Both the position numbers and the translations under genes were made by a program. Below are positions 11,856 to 28,450 of a DNA stretch of 64,000 nt, piece by piece. The stretch comes from Ptychodera flava (taxonomy: Eukaryota; Hemichordata; Enteropneusta; Ptychoderidae). The notes below the pieces were generated by a model. It ran no database searches. It was not told where the DNA came from and saw only the letters and a list, made by a program, of their open reading frames with translations. Each line of letters starts with the position of its first letter. Position 1 is the first letter of the stretch. Where the stretch lies: contig NW_027248277.1 in NCBI RefSeq assembly GCF_041260155.1, positions 25,060,322-25,124,321 on the forward strand, in the 5' to 3' direction.

Positions 11856-12451
11856 GACCAAGAGTATATGTAATGCAGATCTTTGCACACCAAGTGTACA
11901 CTATACGTATGCATTTTATGTGTATACGTACGTGTATACTTAACGTATTTGACGCATGCACAGAGTCAGTATATGTGTATATATTGTTGCATATCAAGCA
12001 TTTTGCCAAGTGGGTGAAGCTAGAATATTTGTGAATGATTTACAATTAGTTGAAAGAACTAGTTTTCCTGTTAATTCTGCCTGTTATTGGTGCATATACT
12101 AAAATTGAGTGTATAAAATTATGTGTTGATGAATACTCTGTAAGCCTAGATTTAATTTATTTGTCCGACAATCAATTGCCATAGTATGTTAAGTTTTTGT
12201 AAGTTTTATATATGTTCAGAAACAATGAATGTTTGGCAGCATTACATTTTTTTTGTACTGTCGAAAGTACAAAAAATGCCCTGTATTGAAAACAAATATT
12301 TTTGGAATCATGAAAAGTATGACAACACATATATCATTAAATAATTTAGAAATATTGTCTGCGTTTATATTTGAAGAAAAGACTTGTCATCGAAAATTTT
12401 TATGTTAAATGAATGATCTATGGTTAGTTGATAACTCACTCGAACGCTCAT

Positions 12452-13052
12452 TAGCCTTGTACCAACTTTGAATAAAATCGGTTGAGACGTGCCTGAGTTA
12501 TGGCTAAGGAAATGAAAAATCGTAACAAAATGACCGACATGCGGCCATATTGGATCATATCGTGAAACAAGTTGACGTGCATATGTATGACATAGGACAA
12601 TGTTCTTGTACCAACTTTGAATAGAATCGGTTGAGATATATATGCCTGAGTGATGGCTCCGTACATGAAATATAAATTTTACTATAACCCAAACGGGATT
12701 CGAACCCCCACACACTCACGGCAACATCCCCTAGCTGCTAGGCCTCACACAAAACATAACAAAATGGCCGAAGAGTGGCCAACTTTGAATAAAATCGGTT
12801 GAAACATGTCTGAGTCATAGCTCTGTACATGAAAAAGTCGTAACAAAATGGCCACACGGTGGCCATATTGGATCGTATCACAAAAATTTATGTGCATATG
12901 TATGACATATGAAGTAATCATTGTACCAAGTTTGAATGAAATCACTCCAGGCATCTCTGAGATACTGCGTGAACGGACAAACGGGCGGACGCACGGACGG
13001 GCGCAAATGGCAAAACCTATAAGTCCCTCCGCACGTTGTCAGTGGGGACTAA
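12452..13052 (+). repeat. Interspersed repeat cluster with terminal hairpin and CTAA end
   Basis: About three units of roughly 170 bp share CCAACTTTGAATAAAATCGG, CGTAACAAAATGGCC, GGCCATATTGGATC and GTGCATATGTATGACATA. A GACGCACGGACGG linker follows, then a hairpin (AGTCCC...GGGACT) ending CTAA before T. It interrupts copy 1 after ACTCGAACGCTCATTAG, where copy 2 has unrelated sequence. A tRNA-like piece is embedded at 12685-12750. The end resembles a Helitron 3' end, but no TC start was identified. Confidence 0.55.
12685..12750 (-). repeat. tRNA-derived sequence (SINE head or tRNA pseudogene)
   Basis: On the minus strand GGTTCGAATCCC is a perfect internal B box with a T-stem, and CCTAGCAGCTAGGGG upstream resembles an A box. 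The outer ends (GTGTGAG and GTTTGGG) do not pair, so it is not an intact tRNA. Confidence 0.5.
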
Positions 13053-14873
13053 TAAAAAGTATACTTTCCACAGCTTAACATAGGTTTGCCAGATTTCACA
13101 TGCTTTATTTCTGAACTTAAAAAAAAAACACACAAAATTTATACAAAAAGAAATTACTTGTCTCACATGGACATTGATCTTTGCTTTGGCTGCGCTATGG
13201 ATTATAATTTTTTTATTCTCAATAGTGGTATCTAGAGTGCTTAGAGTATGAAATCTTGCTACGAAATACAAGTCTTGGGAAAAATATTGTGTAATAAGTA
13301 CCGTCTTGTGTCAAAGATAAACTATGTGGACGAGACACACGTGTTTATTCCAGTGCTCTTGTTGTTGACATTTAAAACTGACCATACAAGTGGTATTGAT
13401 TGGGATTTTGCACGATACTCGTGTCATGCGACCTTGAAGTGTATAAACTATGTTCTGTTCAACAATTCAAGTTTGTCAATGTCCAGATTAGTAAAATAAT
13501 GAGTATAGAGAAGTTATACCACAAAGTTCATAAGAAGCAAGTCAAAGTTTAAGATGTTTTGCTATCTGATTTGGCGATACAAATTACATGTTGCCCGTAG
13601 GGAAATTTTAGCTAAATATATAATGAATGTAATGTATTTTCTGCTGAATCTTGGTTGAATTTTTCTGTGTATCTTGTTTGTCTGGTTGTGTTTTATTTTT
13701 CTCTATTGGTATGATTATATCACTTAAATGTTTTGAAAATTGCTAGTAAATGCAATGAAATGGACTTTGAACGTGAATAGACTCGGTCTGACTAATAAAT
13801 GCTAAAATATAATTCAGGTATAAAAAATCAGTAAATTAATGTTTCACTTCTTTTTAAACTCTACTTATACTAAGAGCTGTGGTTTGTAAACTTTCCAACC
13901 CTAATTTACCGCACTTCCTTCTCTTTCAGTCCAGTGAATGGACAAACATCTAAAGTAATGTGGAAAATATAAAAGTTCAATGCTCCTCACAACAAATGCC
14001 TCGAAAGTGGATTTTTACAATATTCTATTCACTTAATATTGCTATAGACTCACGCTGACGTTCGTTGTGCAAAGTTAGATTTTATCGTCATTTTTTCTAA
14101 CACTTTGTTTTTTATTTTTCCCCATACCGTCAAAAACTAGCAAAGGCAACGTTGAATACTCATTGTGGTTAATTCTCTCTCCATTACCACAATTAGCATG
14201 CTGACGTCTGATACGTACTCTGAAATTCTACGGTCTGAATCTTCTGGAAAATTTGAGGAAAACTTTGAAAGAAAATTTCAGTTCAAAGGTGACTGATAGC
14301 TTTCGTTATCGCATGAGTTGTCATATTTTTGTGAATACGGTTACGTGTTACCAATTATATTAAAATACACACAAATACCGGTAAATTTGAAACAGTTAGC
14401 TAGGGTAAATGAGCATAGAAATGTACCTAATGTTTTCTCAATATATGACAAGCACTAAATAGACAGTAACTTTTATCACTGCTTTACCAATTCTAAGTAT
14501 TCTTTATACTTCCACGAGCATGTCAAAATATAACCTCTTTAGCCGTCAACAAGACAATTTACATTTAAGCTGCACTATCACTGTTACATGTGAATTCAGC
14601 TCAGAGCTGAATTAACTTTTTACCCACAACAATACAGTCTTCGCATATATCAGCAGAGTTGCCTACCTGAAAAGTTTGTATTCAAATATGATTTCACAGT
14701 AGGAGAAGAAACTGAATTGGGTATTAAAATAAATAGGTGTGAATGCTCTTTGAAAGTTACAGTTTCTGAGCTTTAAGAAATAAGAAAATACATTAGTAAA
14801 TAAGGTGTTGTGAATAAGAAAATTTTCTGTATCCTTTAAAAAACGTGTACAAAAATAATGTTAAACTTAAGAT

Positions 14874-16052
14874 ATCAGTCTATGTTAAAATTGTTTTAAA
14901 AGTACATGCCTCCTAAAGTAGTCCGGAAGCCTACTAAGTAAGTAAAATATCTTTACACAACGAATATTATTCGACATAGGTTGAGCAAAGTTGAACAACA
15001 TACGCCAATCTTTGCCTAGCTCTGGAGACTACTTACACTGAAAAAACTAAATCTGCACAATACCCGGTCTGTAAAGTTCACAGTACGCACAATAATACGT
15101 TTAGGTATAGATAAAGCAATGGTCTGATAGAAATTTGTAGAATATCTGTCATTTTTTGTGTGCGGCTGTTTCAAACGTCCGCCTTATTGGTTAATACCTT
15201 TCGCTTTTGCAACAGTATAGGTCAGTATAGGTCAGGATCACCGCAAAGCTCTCAGCCTAATTTTGTTTTAAAAATATCTTATACGTAGCAATTCCATTTC
15301 CTATATAAGGTAAGTTCCAGACCAAACTGTAAATAATGATACAAAATAACATGTTCTATGCACAAAATACACTGGTTTACTTTGACTTTTACGTGCAACT
15401 CTATAGAAAGTACCATATAATTCTATGAAGTATTTTAAGGTGAACAGCAACTTGGTATGCACCATTGTGAATCGTTCTTTCAAGCTACAGTAGCAGTAAC
15501 TGAAGTTTTGAACTACTTTCTAACATTTGTTTTATTTCAGTTTTAGTTTGCTTACGAAATCCCATGACAACATCTCACAATAGGCTTTACAACAGAACCC
15601 ACAAAGGCGTTACATCCAGTGTTATTTCTAAGGACTGAAATTCTTTTCTCCCCAAACATGTTTGTCAAAATACTATTACAAAAACGTTTCGCGTACTATG
15701 TAACAATTTTTCTTTGAAAATTGAGTGTCACAGGCTTAACGGGAAGTAACTGGTAATGCATTCAACAAGCAGCTGACATAAAAACAAACATAGTGAAGAT
15801 AATCATAAACAGTTAGAGCTACCAGCCTTTTACGAAGAAAGGAGGAAAAATAACAAATAAAATATAAAAGAGCAAATAAAGTACATAATCATTCGAAACA
15901 TCTAGTTATCGGTCACTACAATATATATCACCATAATCAGAAATACAAATACAATAATCTTTCCTTATCTGGTAAAACGCAAAAGTTAGTTTCAATTCAA
16001 TGCAAAGTCTGAAAGAATCTTCGAAATGCATTAATGATGCGTGTTATAACTA
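14874..16052. other. Unique AT-rich spacer with no gene seen
   Basis: This stretch starts where the duplication ends and runs to the Tc1-like MITE. No exon-like ORF, repeat structure or RNA gene was recognised. Confidence 0.5.
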
Positions 16053-16736
16053 ACACGATTGGAACTAAATTGGATAATTGGATGAGAGTAATTTTATGAA
16101 AGTTTTGATGAAATCGAAATTTTACAGCTTAAATTTTACAAAATGATAGAATACTGTATAAAGTAAAATATGTTTCATCGAACAAAATAACAAAATCACG
16201 TCAATTATTGTATATCCATTAAACCGTATTCATTTCTATGAAAAGGCGGTATTTTTGTGTAAATGTCATAAAAAAACGAGACAAGATGCATAAAATTTCT
16301 CTAATTAATGATTTTGAGTCGGGGCACTTTTAAAATGTCCCTTACTTTTTCGTCAATTTGGGGCTTAATAAATACTAAATGTAGTCAGGGCACTTTTGAA
16401 AAGACCCTGACTAACTAAACCGTAAATCGATCGAAAAACGTGATTTTGGTTGGGGAAAAGTAACAAATCGAGATTAAATCTAGTATTTCAGTACCTAAGA
16501 AAGCATAGACAAGTTCGCATATTTTCATTCAAATATAAATATTGTTCATAAGTATTGAACAATATTGCATTAGATGCAGTCACGCAATGATTCTTACTCA
16601 TAACATGAGCACAACATCGCAAATTTTGAATAAAATTTTAAAGTTGGTTGGTATATATGGTGTAATATTTAACAAATTCCTTAAATTTTTGAGAAATTGT
16701 GCCAATCCAATTATCCCAAATTAATTCCAATCGTGT
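16053..16736. mobile_element. Tc1/mariner-type MITE, 684 bp
   Basis: Terminal inverted repeats of about 27 bp begin ACACGATTGGAACTAA and end in the complementary TTCCAATCGTGT. TA lies on both sides, as expected for Tc1/mariner insertion. There is no transposase. A shorter relative sits inside intron 3 of receptor B at 49017-49226. Confidence 0.65.
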
Positions 16737-17168
16737 TAACTTTTGTCCCATCTTCTGACTACAATTTTAAACCTTCTCACCTCTAAGGTTTGTTTGGATA
16801 AAATTCTGTACTTCATATCATTCCAATTAATTTCTGTGACGGAATCAAACCGGATTAGGATGTAAGAGTGCTTAAGCATATGTCGTGAGGCTCTTATGTC
16901 TACGTGAACGGGCATATAATAAAATTTGAAAAATAACAAAAAGATACAGCTTCGTCGGAGTATCAGATGCAATTAAAGTCTATTCCCCTGCTTTTATCAG
17001 TAGCATCAATAAAACGGATGTTTTGTTGTTTTTTTCTCTAACGGACTGCAACACATTTTGGATTGAACAATACTTCACTCTTTAAATGGGAAATTCAATC
17101 TATATGAGAAGAACTCTCATTTAATTTTGAATTCAGCTGTAGTCTGATTTTGGATGGAATGAAGGCGT

Positions 17169-22079
<4,911 letters not shown>

Positions 22080-25000
22080 ATTGTTTTCCTTGCGTCAATA
22101 GCGGTATTGCTGTAACAACGAAATCACTTTTTTGTCCTTTAAGACTGAAGTCGAATAATTCGCGCTTGCAATGTGTTACCAATTTAGCAGACACCTAATT
22201 GGAAATATTATCGCTATATTGTGAAGTGTTTTTGTAGATGTACTGTCCTTTGCCGACTGCGGTTGTCTCTTCACCAGAATGTGCTGTTAGAGCGGATGCA
22301 ACTGGTACTGGACTGTAAAAAACGTTGCTATTCATAGCAAAACACGTCATCGCGAAGCCGGTTTTCATGACGAAAAACGTCCTGTGTACTTTCGTTTCCT
22401 CTCGAGGGTCTATTTCCGAGCATGGCATCAATAACTTGCAACGTAGTACGGTAACATCCCCGGAAGATTTTATTTTCTGACATTTTGTTCCTGCATACCC
22501 AGTGCTTTTTAACAACTTAAACATCTGTCTGGTATCGATGTCATTGGGCACGGTTTATTCAACGTTTTGACTTCAGCGTCGGTTACGCCATGGCAGATTA
22601 TTTGCAACACGCGTGGAGTGTTGACAAGCGATGAAGCGAACGAATGTCCTACTGTTCACCATATCCTTGCCCCGAAAACAACTACTAGGCAGATTATATT
22701 AATTTTTCAATTTTCCATGGGATTACGAGAAAGTGGATGTAATCAGATAATTTTCTGGAACTACCAGGCTATGATCACATGATCCAATCATTAGCCGTTT
22801 TCCGAACGATCACTTGATATTATGTAGTGTGTCATGATTAAATTAAGTTTCACTTTATTACAATGCTGAACTTCTTTCGATAAACTTAGAAATAAAGATC
22901 GATTATTTTTATCATGTGTACACGTCAACGAGATGCTGTTGTTTAGCAGGAGCGGAGATTAAACCCAGTTGGTCATGAATACCTTCTAATCTGAATTAAA
23001 CGTTGTGTATCTGCAGAACGGCAGTGTTTCACACATAGTAGATCGTCTTTGCCTCGAGACTAGACGAACTGGAAGTTGAACGGGCAATTCATTTCGCTTT
23101 CCAGTTTCTTCCACTGATTGTCATTCCAAGTGTTTTTTTGGGTTTTTTTTCACAAAGGAACAAGCTATAAAACCTCTCAACCAGTATTTTACATTTGCAT
23201 GAATAACAGACAGACAAATAAATAGATATATAATGTAGGTAGATAAATAGATTCTCTGTGTGACAGCATGGACGTATGGTGACAGCGATTGTGTATGGAG
23301 ATACAGACAGAGAAAATACATGTAGAGGGACAAAGAAACGAAGAGAAACAGGGAGAAAGGAAGGAATCATTGTTCGCCGCGTTCGTTCAGTGAAATTTAA
23401 AATCGACGGAGGCTAGGCCACACAAACAGGACTAAAATGCCAACATTAATGTGGAAATGGAAATTCAAACTTCATGGTCACTGTTTTGGCCATAAAGTGA
23501 CATATATGCCTTTAAAAAATTAAGCGATGATAACAAAACTGTTTCAGCTGAGTCACTTTGAAGGCATGTCTGCAGTTACATAGGATTGAGATTACGATAT
23601 TGGCGTTGGTTGCCTTTCAACGACAACTCGCAGTGAGATATATCCTTGTTTTCGTGAAAATTGTCTTCCTTCAGTGACTGTCATTCTCATTGTGTTTTTA
23701 GCTTAGGGGGACTTTTCAAAAATAACGTGTACCACCGGTAAATTGCAGTTTTTAAGCTATGTTGAAATAAAGAACGCAGTCCTCGCTTCTAGCGTTCATG
23801 CAGGTTATGCTGGAATAAACATGTTTATCTTATTTGAATAGAAAGGGCTAACAACATAAAAGAGAGTCCTGTAAAAAGCATGCGAATCGCTACTAAAGGA
23901 ATAATTTAGTGAATCCATCATGAATGTCCATCAAATGTTGTTTTAACAAATTTTGCAATGTTTTGATGCATTATTTAGACAAAACATGACCTAACCTTTC
24001 GCCAAGGGCATTTTGCGAGAGATAAGCAGCATTGACAACGTGATCCTGTGCCGTCCGCAGATAGGATTCAAAATTATGGTGAAGTCACCATGGTTTAATA
24101 ACCAGTTAGTAAATACCGTAGTCATGAGCGTTCGTCTTAAACTTAACGCCCTTTGGTGCAGCAACTACTGAGTCCGAATCACCACAAATTCAAGTAAATC
24201 AAAGCCCTAATCAAAAACCTTTATCTACGACTGAAACTGAACATCATTCCATTCGAGGCCCGCGGCCCCCTAATTATCACCTGCGTAAAAAAATCGGCAT
24301 TATCAAGGGACTTTCAATTTTATTTTTATATTTTTTGATTCGGATGTAGCTTTATCTACACTTTGGGTATTTAAAAATTGATTTCGTTATCCACTGCTTG
24401 ATGTAAATGTTCTGCTGGGAGTGTTTGAAGACTGTTAGACAATCACAATTATCGCCTTATTGTTTGCTAAATTAGCAACCTCAAGAATTGTACAAATTTT
24501 CATTACGATTTTCTTCTGACGGAAGTCATTGTCTTCTTCAAAACTTTGATAAAACGATTGTGACTGGCGAGGCTACATCAGGATGAAATGCACTCGAGTT
24601 GAATACACAGACAATGTCTCTGTTTTTCTTGTGGGGTGGGATGAGGTAAGGTATACAGCTGCCGCTATGTCATAAGTACGGGCAGAAAAAAAGTAGAAGT
24701 TGTACTTATAAAATATGAATTTTAATAGCAGTCAATAGTACAAGCTATAGAAGTCGAGCGAAGTCTGTACGCCACGATCATTCAACTCGTTTTTGTGGAG
24801 TGACCGTGCTTACGTCGTTCGACCATTTTCAGCTTTTGTGCCACGTGTTGGTACAACGAAGCGTCTTTTAGTTCTATTGTACCGATGTCGCATCGCAATT
24901 GCCAAGTGGCGTCAGAATTCGAAAATACCACGAAACCATGGTCCCTCGTGGAGGGACTGTGATGAAAACAATATTCAATAATACGTCACAGGAGAAATAG

Positions 25001-25239
25001 TCGCCGTTTCTATACATTGCCTTGCAGGCAAATGCTGTTTGAGTCGTTTGATTTTGGTGTTAATCGACAATTACGTGATTCACACCTTCCGACCGGCTTA
25101 GCATATTAACTTACCCCGAAATTTCGGGGTTACATACATGGCTAGTTAGCATCGGCGAAATTGTAATGATGTTTTCAACTGTATGTCTCGAAAGCGATGC
25201 TCAATGTAAATTTTCGACCCTTATCCAAGTCAAAGCTAT
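22080..25239. other. Gene-poor upstream flank of receptor C
   Basis: The first 100-200 bp should hold the receptor C promoter, though no clear TATA box or initiator was identified. A minus-strand ORF of 118 codons (22551-22195) has no recognisable domain and could be chance. No other gene-like structure was seen. Confidence 0.4.
25113..25130. repeat. Perfect 18-bp palindrome
   Basis: ACCCCGAAATTTCGGGGT is its own reverse complement. It could be a dimeric protein-binding site or chance; nothing nearby decides. Confidence 0.5.
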
Positions 25240-25246
25240 ATGTATG

Positions 25247-25280
<34 letters not shown>

Positions 25281-25460
25281 TGTATGTATGTATGTATGTA
25301 TGTATGTATGTATGTATGTATGTATGTATGTATGTATGTATGTATGTATGTATGTATGTATGTATGTATGTATGTATGTATGTATGCGTGTGTGTGTGTG
25401 TATGTATGTATGTATGTATGTATGTATGTATGTATGTATGTATGTATGTATGTATGTGGT
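25240..25460. repeat. (TGTA)n microsatellite
   Basis: More than 200 bp of TGTA repeats, interrupted once near 25386 by a GTGTGTGTGTG run. The long ORFs across it are products of the repeat. Confidence 0.95.
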
Positions 25461-25639
25461 ATGTATGAATGTATGTATTCATTCTACATGTATGAATGAA
25501 TACACTATATGCGTGCGAGTATGATTATGCGTATATATGTATTCATACATATGTATGGCCAGTGTATATGTGCCTCTGAGTTTTTGGGCAGCCTCTTGCG
25601 TAATATAAGAGGCGTTCACTGTTGGCACTATGCTTCGCT

Positions 25640-25781
25640 CATGGTACGTATTGCCGTTAGAGCACTCTGGTGAGTCCATATTTTCAATCCTCAACAATGT
25701 GTAACCATACCCTATGTGCCCTAGTTCAGAGGTTGCCATAAATCCATTATGGTGATAACCGTGAGGGCATATTGTATACAT
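25640..25781 (-). pseudogene. Possible relic of a receptor EGF-repeat exon
   Basis: The minus strand reads [11 protein letters not shown] then GHIGYGYTL, resembling YTVCPVGYHGRN and GHYGYNC in the third exon of receptor C at matching spacing. The DNA also matches in TATACA-TATG-CCT and GGTTA-CA. Most cysteines are lost. It may be a remnant of a fourth receptor gene. The match is short, so confidence is low. Confidence 0.3.
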
Positions 25782-25783
25782 TT

Positions 25784-25964
<181 letters not shown>

Positions 25965-26029
25965 GAAGTATACAGATGTTCTCGTGGGAAATTACAGTGC
26001 TCAATGCAAAAGCAGAGCGTTATAATTAA

Positions 26030-28352
26030 GCAGATTACTTCAAGTACAAAGTAATGAAATCTATTACTTAATTTCATGCATCTTGCAATCCCTCAGATAG
26101 AGTGAAAGGATTACTAGCTCGACACTCTTACATATATGATTGGGACGAACCATTCTATTTGTAGGTGTGTTTAAAATTCGATAAATAATATTTGTTTTGG
26201 TAGCGACATTTTGAAACCAACTCAGAGCGTTTGTTTAACAGTGTAGCTTTCTCAGCATTGATAGTATGCAGCTTTTCTGATATACAAAGATTACATCGCT
26301 TGTTCATGTTAGAGTAGCTCAATGCTTTATCAATGATTGACCATGAAATGTCAAAGTCTTTTCCATTATTTCTTAAGTTCCATACATATTTTGATAACTC
26401 GGTGTCGCTTTTGTATCTCTCGTTGCGGAACGATTTATGTGATTAGTGTAGCGCGTCTTGAGGGTGTTATCAGTGAAGCCGATATAAACCCTCTCTCCGT
26501 TGTCCTCCGTTTATACGTTTGCCTTGTACACCACACTTTGACTTGACAGTTACCCTTCAAGGGACATGCCGACTTAACCCTGCAATTGCAATCAGCTGGT
26601 TGGTCCTTACGCTGTTCTCCGGAAATTACCCTCTTATTGTGCGATTTGATTATACTTGCCATATTCCTCATACAGCTATAACTCACTTTAATTGTGTTTC
26701 TGTTGAAGATCTTGTGAAGTTTAGACCCCTTTGGAAAATATTTATCGACAAGTTGGAGAAATTTCCTGCCGATGTTAGTTTCCACGTTCTTGCTGAAAGG
26801 GGGTTGAACACCGTGATGTGACGCTTCCTGTTATTGCTTCTCCTCGCTGATTGGTTGGTCTTGGTGAATTCAATTAGCTCGGTGTAACCGCTTGCCTTTA
26901 GCGCTGTATTGTATCGCCCTTTATATTTATCAAAGATGCCCTTATCACTAGATATTGTTGAGATACGTTTGCTTATTGCGTCAGGTATTGATTAATAATG
27001 GTCGGCGGGTGATTAGACTGCTTATGGACATACATTGTTTGGTCGTTTGGTTTACGATACGGGTAGAACTTGCCGTCGTTCAGATTATATGTCACATCCA
27101 AGAAGTTTGTAATCTTCTGGTTTGTCTCGATCGTGATTTTCAGGCCAATGTCACGAAATATCTTTGTGATTTCCTGTCTCATCTTATCCGCCTTGCTGGC
27201 CGTGATATTTTTGAGTACACCAAGCCCATCATCCCGGTATAAGCCGATATGATTCTTATCATACTTTTTGGTGAGTGTATTAAGTATGTACAGACCACCA
27301 GTTCGCATATTTCAGCACCGTCGAAGCTGCCCATCGTCACATCGAATAAATCCTTATCTCTCTTTTAATCCAGGGTGTTATGTCGTCAAAAAGGAGGGTC
27401 TTCCTCGAGTGTATTATGATATCAATCACTTCATCAGAAATTGAAGTATATTCTCTCGCAAAATCAATTGATTTACACAAGAGATCTTCTGAGATAGATG
27501 GATAGAAGTTGACAATGTCAAATGTAATGAATCTACATTTTGATTTACCTCGTATCCCATTGAACCAGTCAATGACAGCTGATGAATTCCTCCATTGGTT
27601 CACATACGTACGTAATCTAATATCATTGTTGATAGTGTCAAGTAATTGTTTACTTACTTTGCCCATCTCGCTTTTGGTCGGGTTAATAAGTCTACATGTT
27701 GGATTGTTCATGAAGTTGTCTTTGTGATCTTTAATGTAATGAAGGCCTGGCGCTTAGCGAGTGTGTCCATTCTTTCTGCAATATTGAGTTCACTTGCTAT
27801 TTCCTTCGCCTTACCATTGATTCGTTGTAAACGCTGTTGCAAAGGCGGGGTGTACAAGGCCAACGTATCAACGGAGGACAACGGAGAGAGTATTTATATC
27901 GTCCTCACTGATAACACCTTCAAGACGCGCTACACTAATCACATAAAATCGTTCCGCAACGAGAGTATACAAAAACGACACCGAGTTATCAAAATATGTA
28001 TGGAACTTAAGAAATAAGGGACAAGACTTTGACATTTCATGGTCAATCATTGATAAAGCATTGAGCTACTCTTATATGAACAAGCGATGTAATCTTTGTA
28101 TATCAGAAAAGCTGCATACTATCAATGCTGACAAATCTACACTGTTAAACAAACGCTCTGAGTTGGTTTCAAAATGTCGCCACCAAAACAAATATTATTT
28201 ATCGAATTTTAACACTACCTACAAATAGAATGGTTCGTCCCAATCATATATGTAAGAGTGTCGAGCTAGTAATCCTTTCACTCTATCTGAGGATTGCAAG
28301 ATGCATGAAACTTAAGTAATAGATTTCATTACTTTGTACTTGAAGTAATCTG

Positions 28353-28355
<3 letters not shown>
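26030..28355 (-). mobile_element. Penelope-like retroelement with inverted arms, degenerate
   Basis: The minus strand encodes reverse-transcriptase segments in order: 27711-27337 (FDIVNFYPSI, RKTLLF), 27308-26973 (YRDDGLGVL, FLDVTYNL, PYRKPNDQ) and 26785-26435, with a Cys-rich CNC...CPLKGNC linker before a GIY-YIG-like region. This layout is typical of Penelope-like elements with a C-terminal GIY-YIG endonuclease. The end of the coding region plus the 3' flank is repeated in inverse orientation, giving arms 26030-26540 and 27843-28355 of about 510 bp and over 90% alike by eye. The coding region is fragmented, so the copy looks inactive. Confidence 0.7.

Positions 28356-28446
<91 letters not shown>
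28356..28446. repeat. (TA)n microsatellite right of the Penelope-like element
   Basis: About 90 bp of pure TA directly abuts the right arm of the retroelement. Confidence 0.95.

Positions 28447-28450
<4 letters not shown>

Larger units (their letters stand above)
1..14873. repeat. Segmental duplication, copy 1 (direct; partner at 49495-61143)
   Basis: The sequence from the window start to about 14873 matches 49495-61143 in the same orientation. It covers the receptor membrane exon, tail exons, presumed 3' UTR and roughly 12 kb of flank. Similarity stops abruptly after a shared AATGTTAAACTTAAGAT. Copy 1 carries segments absent from copy 2, at 1311-1335, about 5920-6100, 7541-8890, 9122-12013, 12452-13052 and 14524-14758. 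The upstream limit lies outside the window. Confidence 0.9.

Noticed and set aside
22195-22551. 118-codon minus-strand ORF upstream of receptor C
   Set aside because: No recognisable domain, no splice support and no duplicate to test constraint. Left as possible chance.
25240-25480. Long ORFs of repeated YVCM or HTYI type
   Set aside because: They are translations of the TGTA microsatellite. The same applies to the IYIY ORFs over TA tracts.
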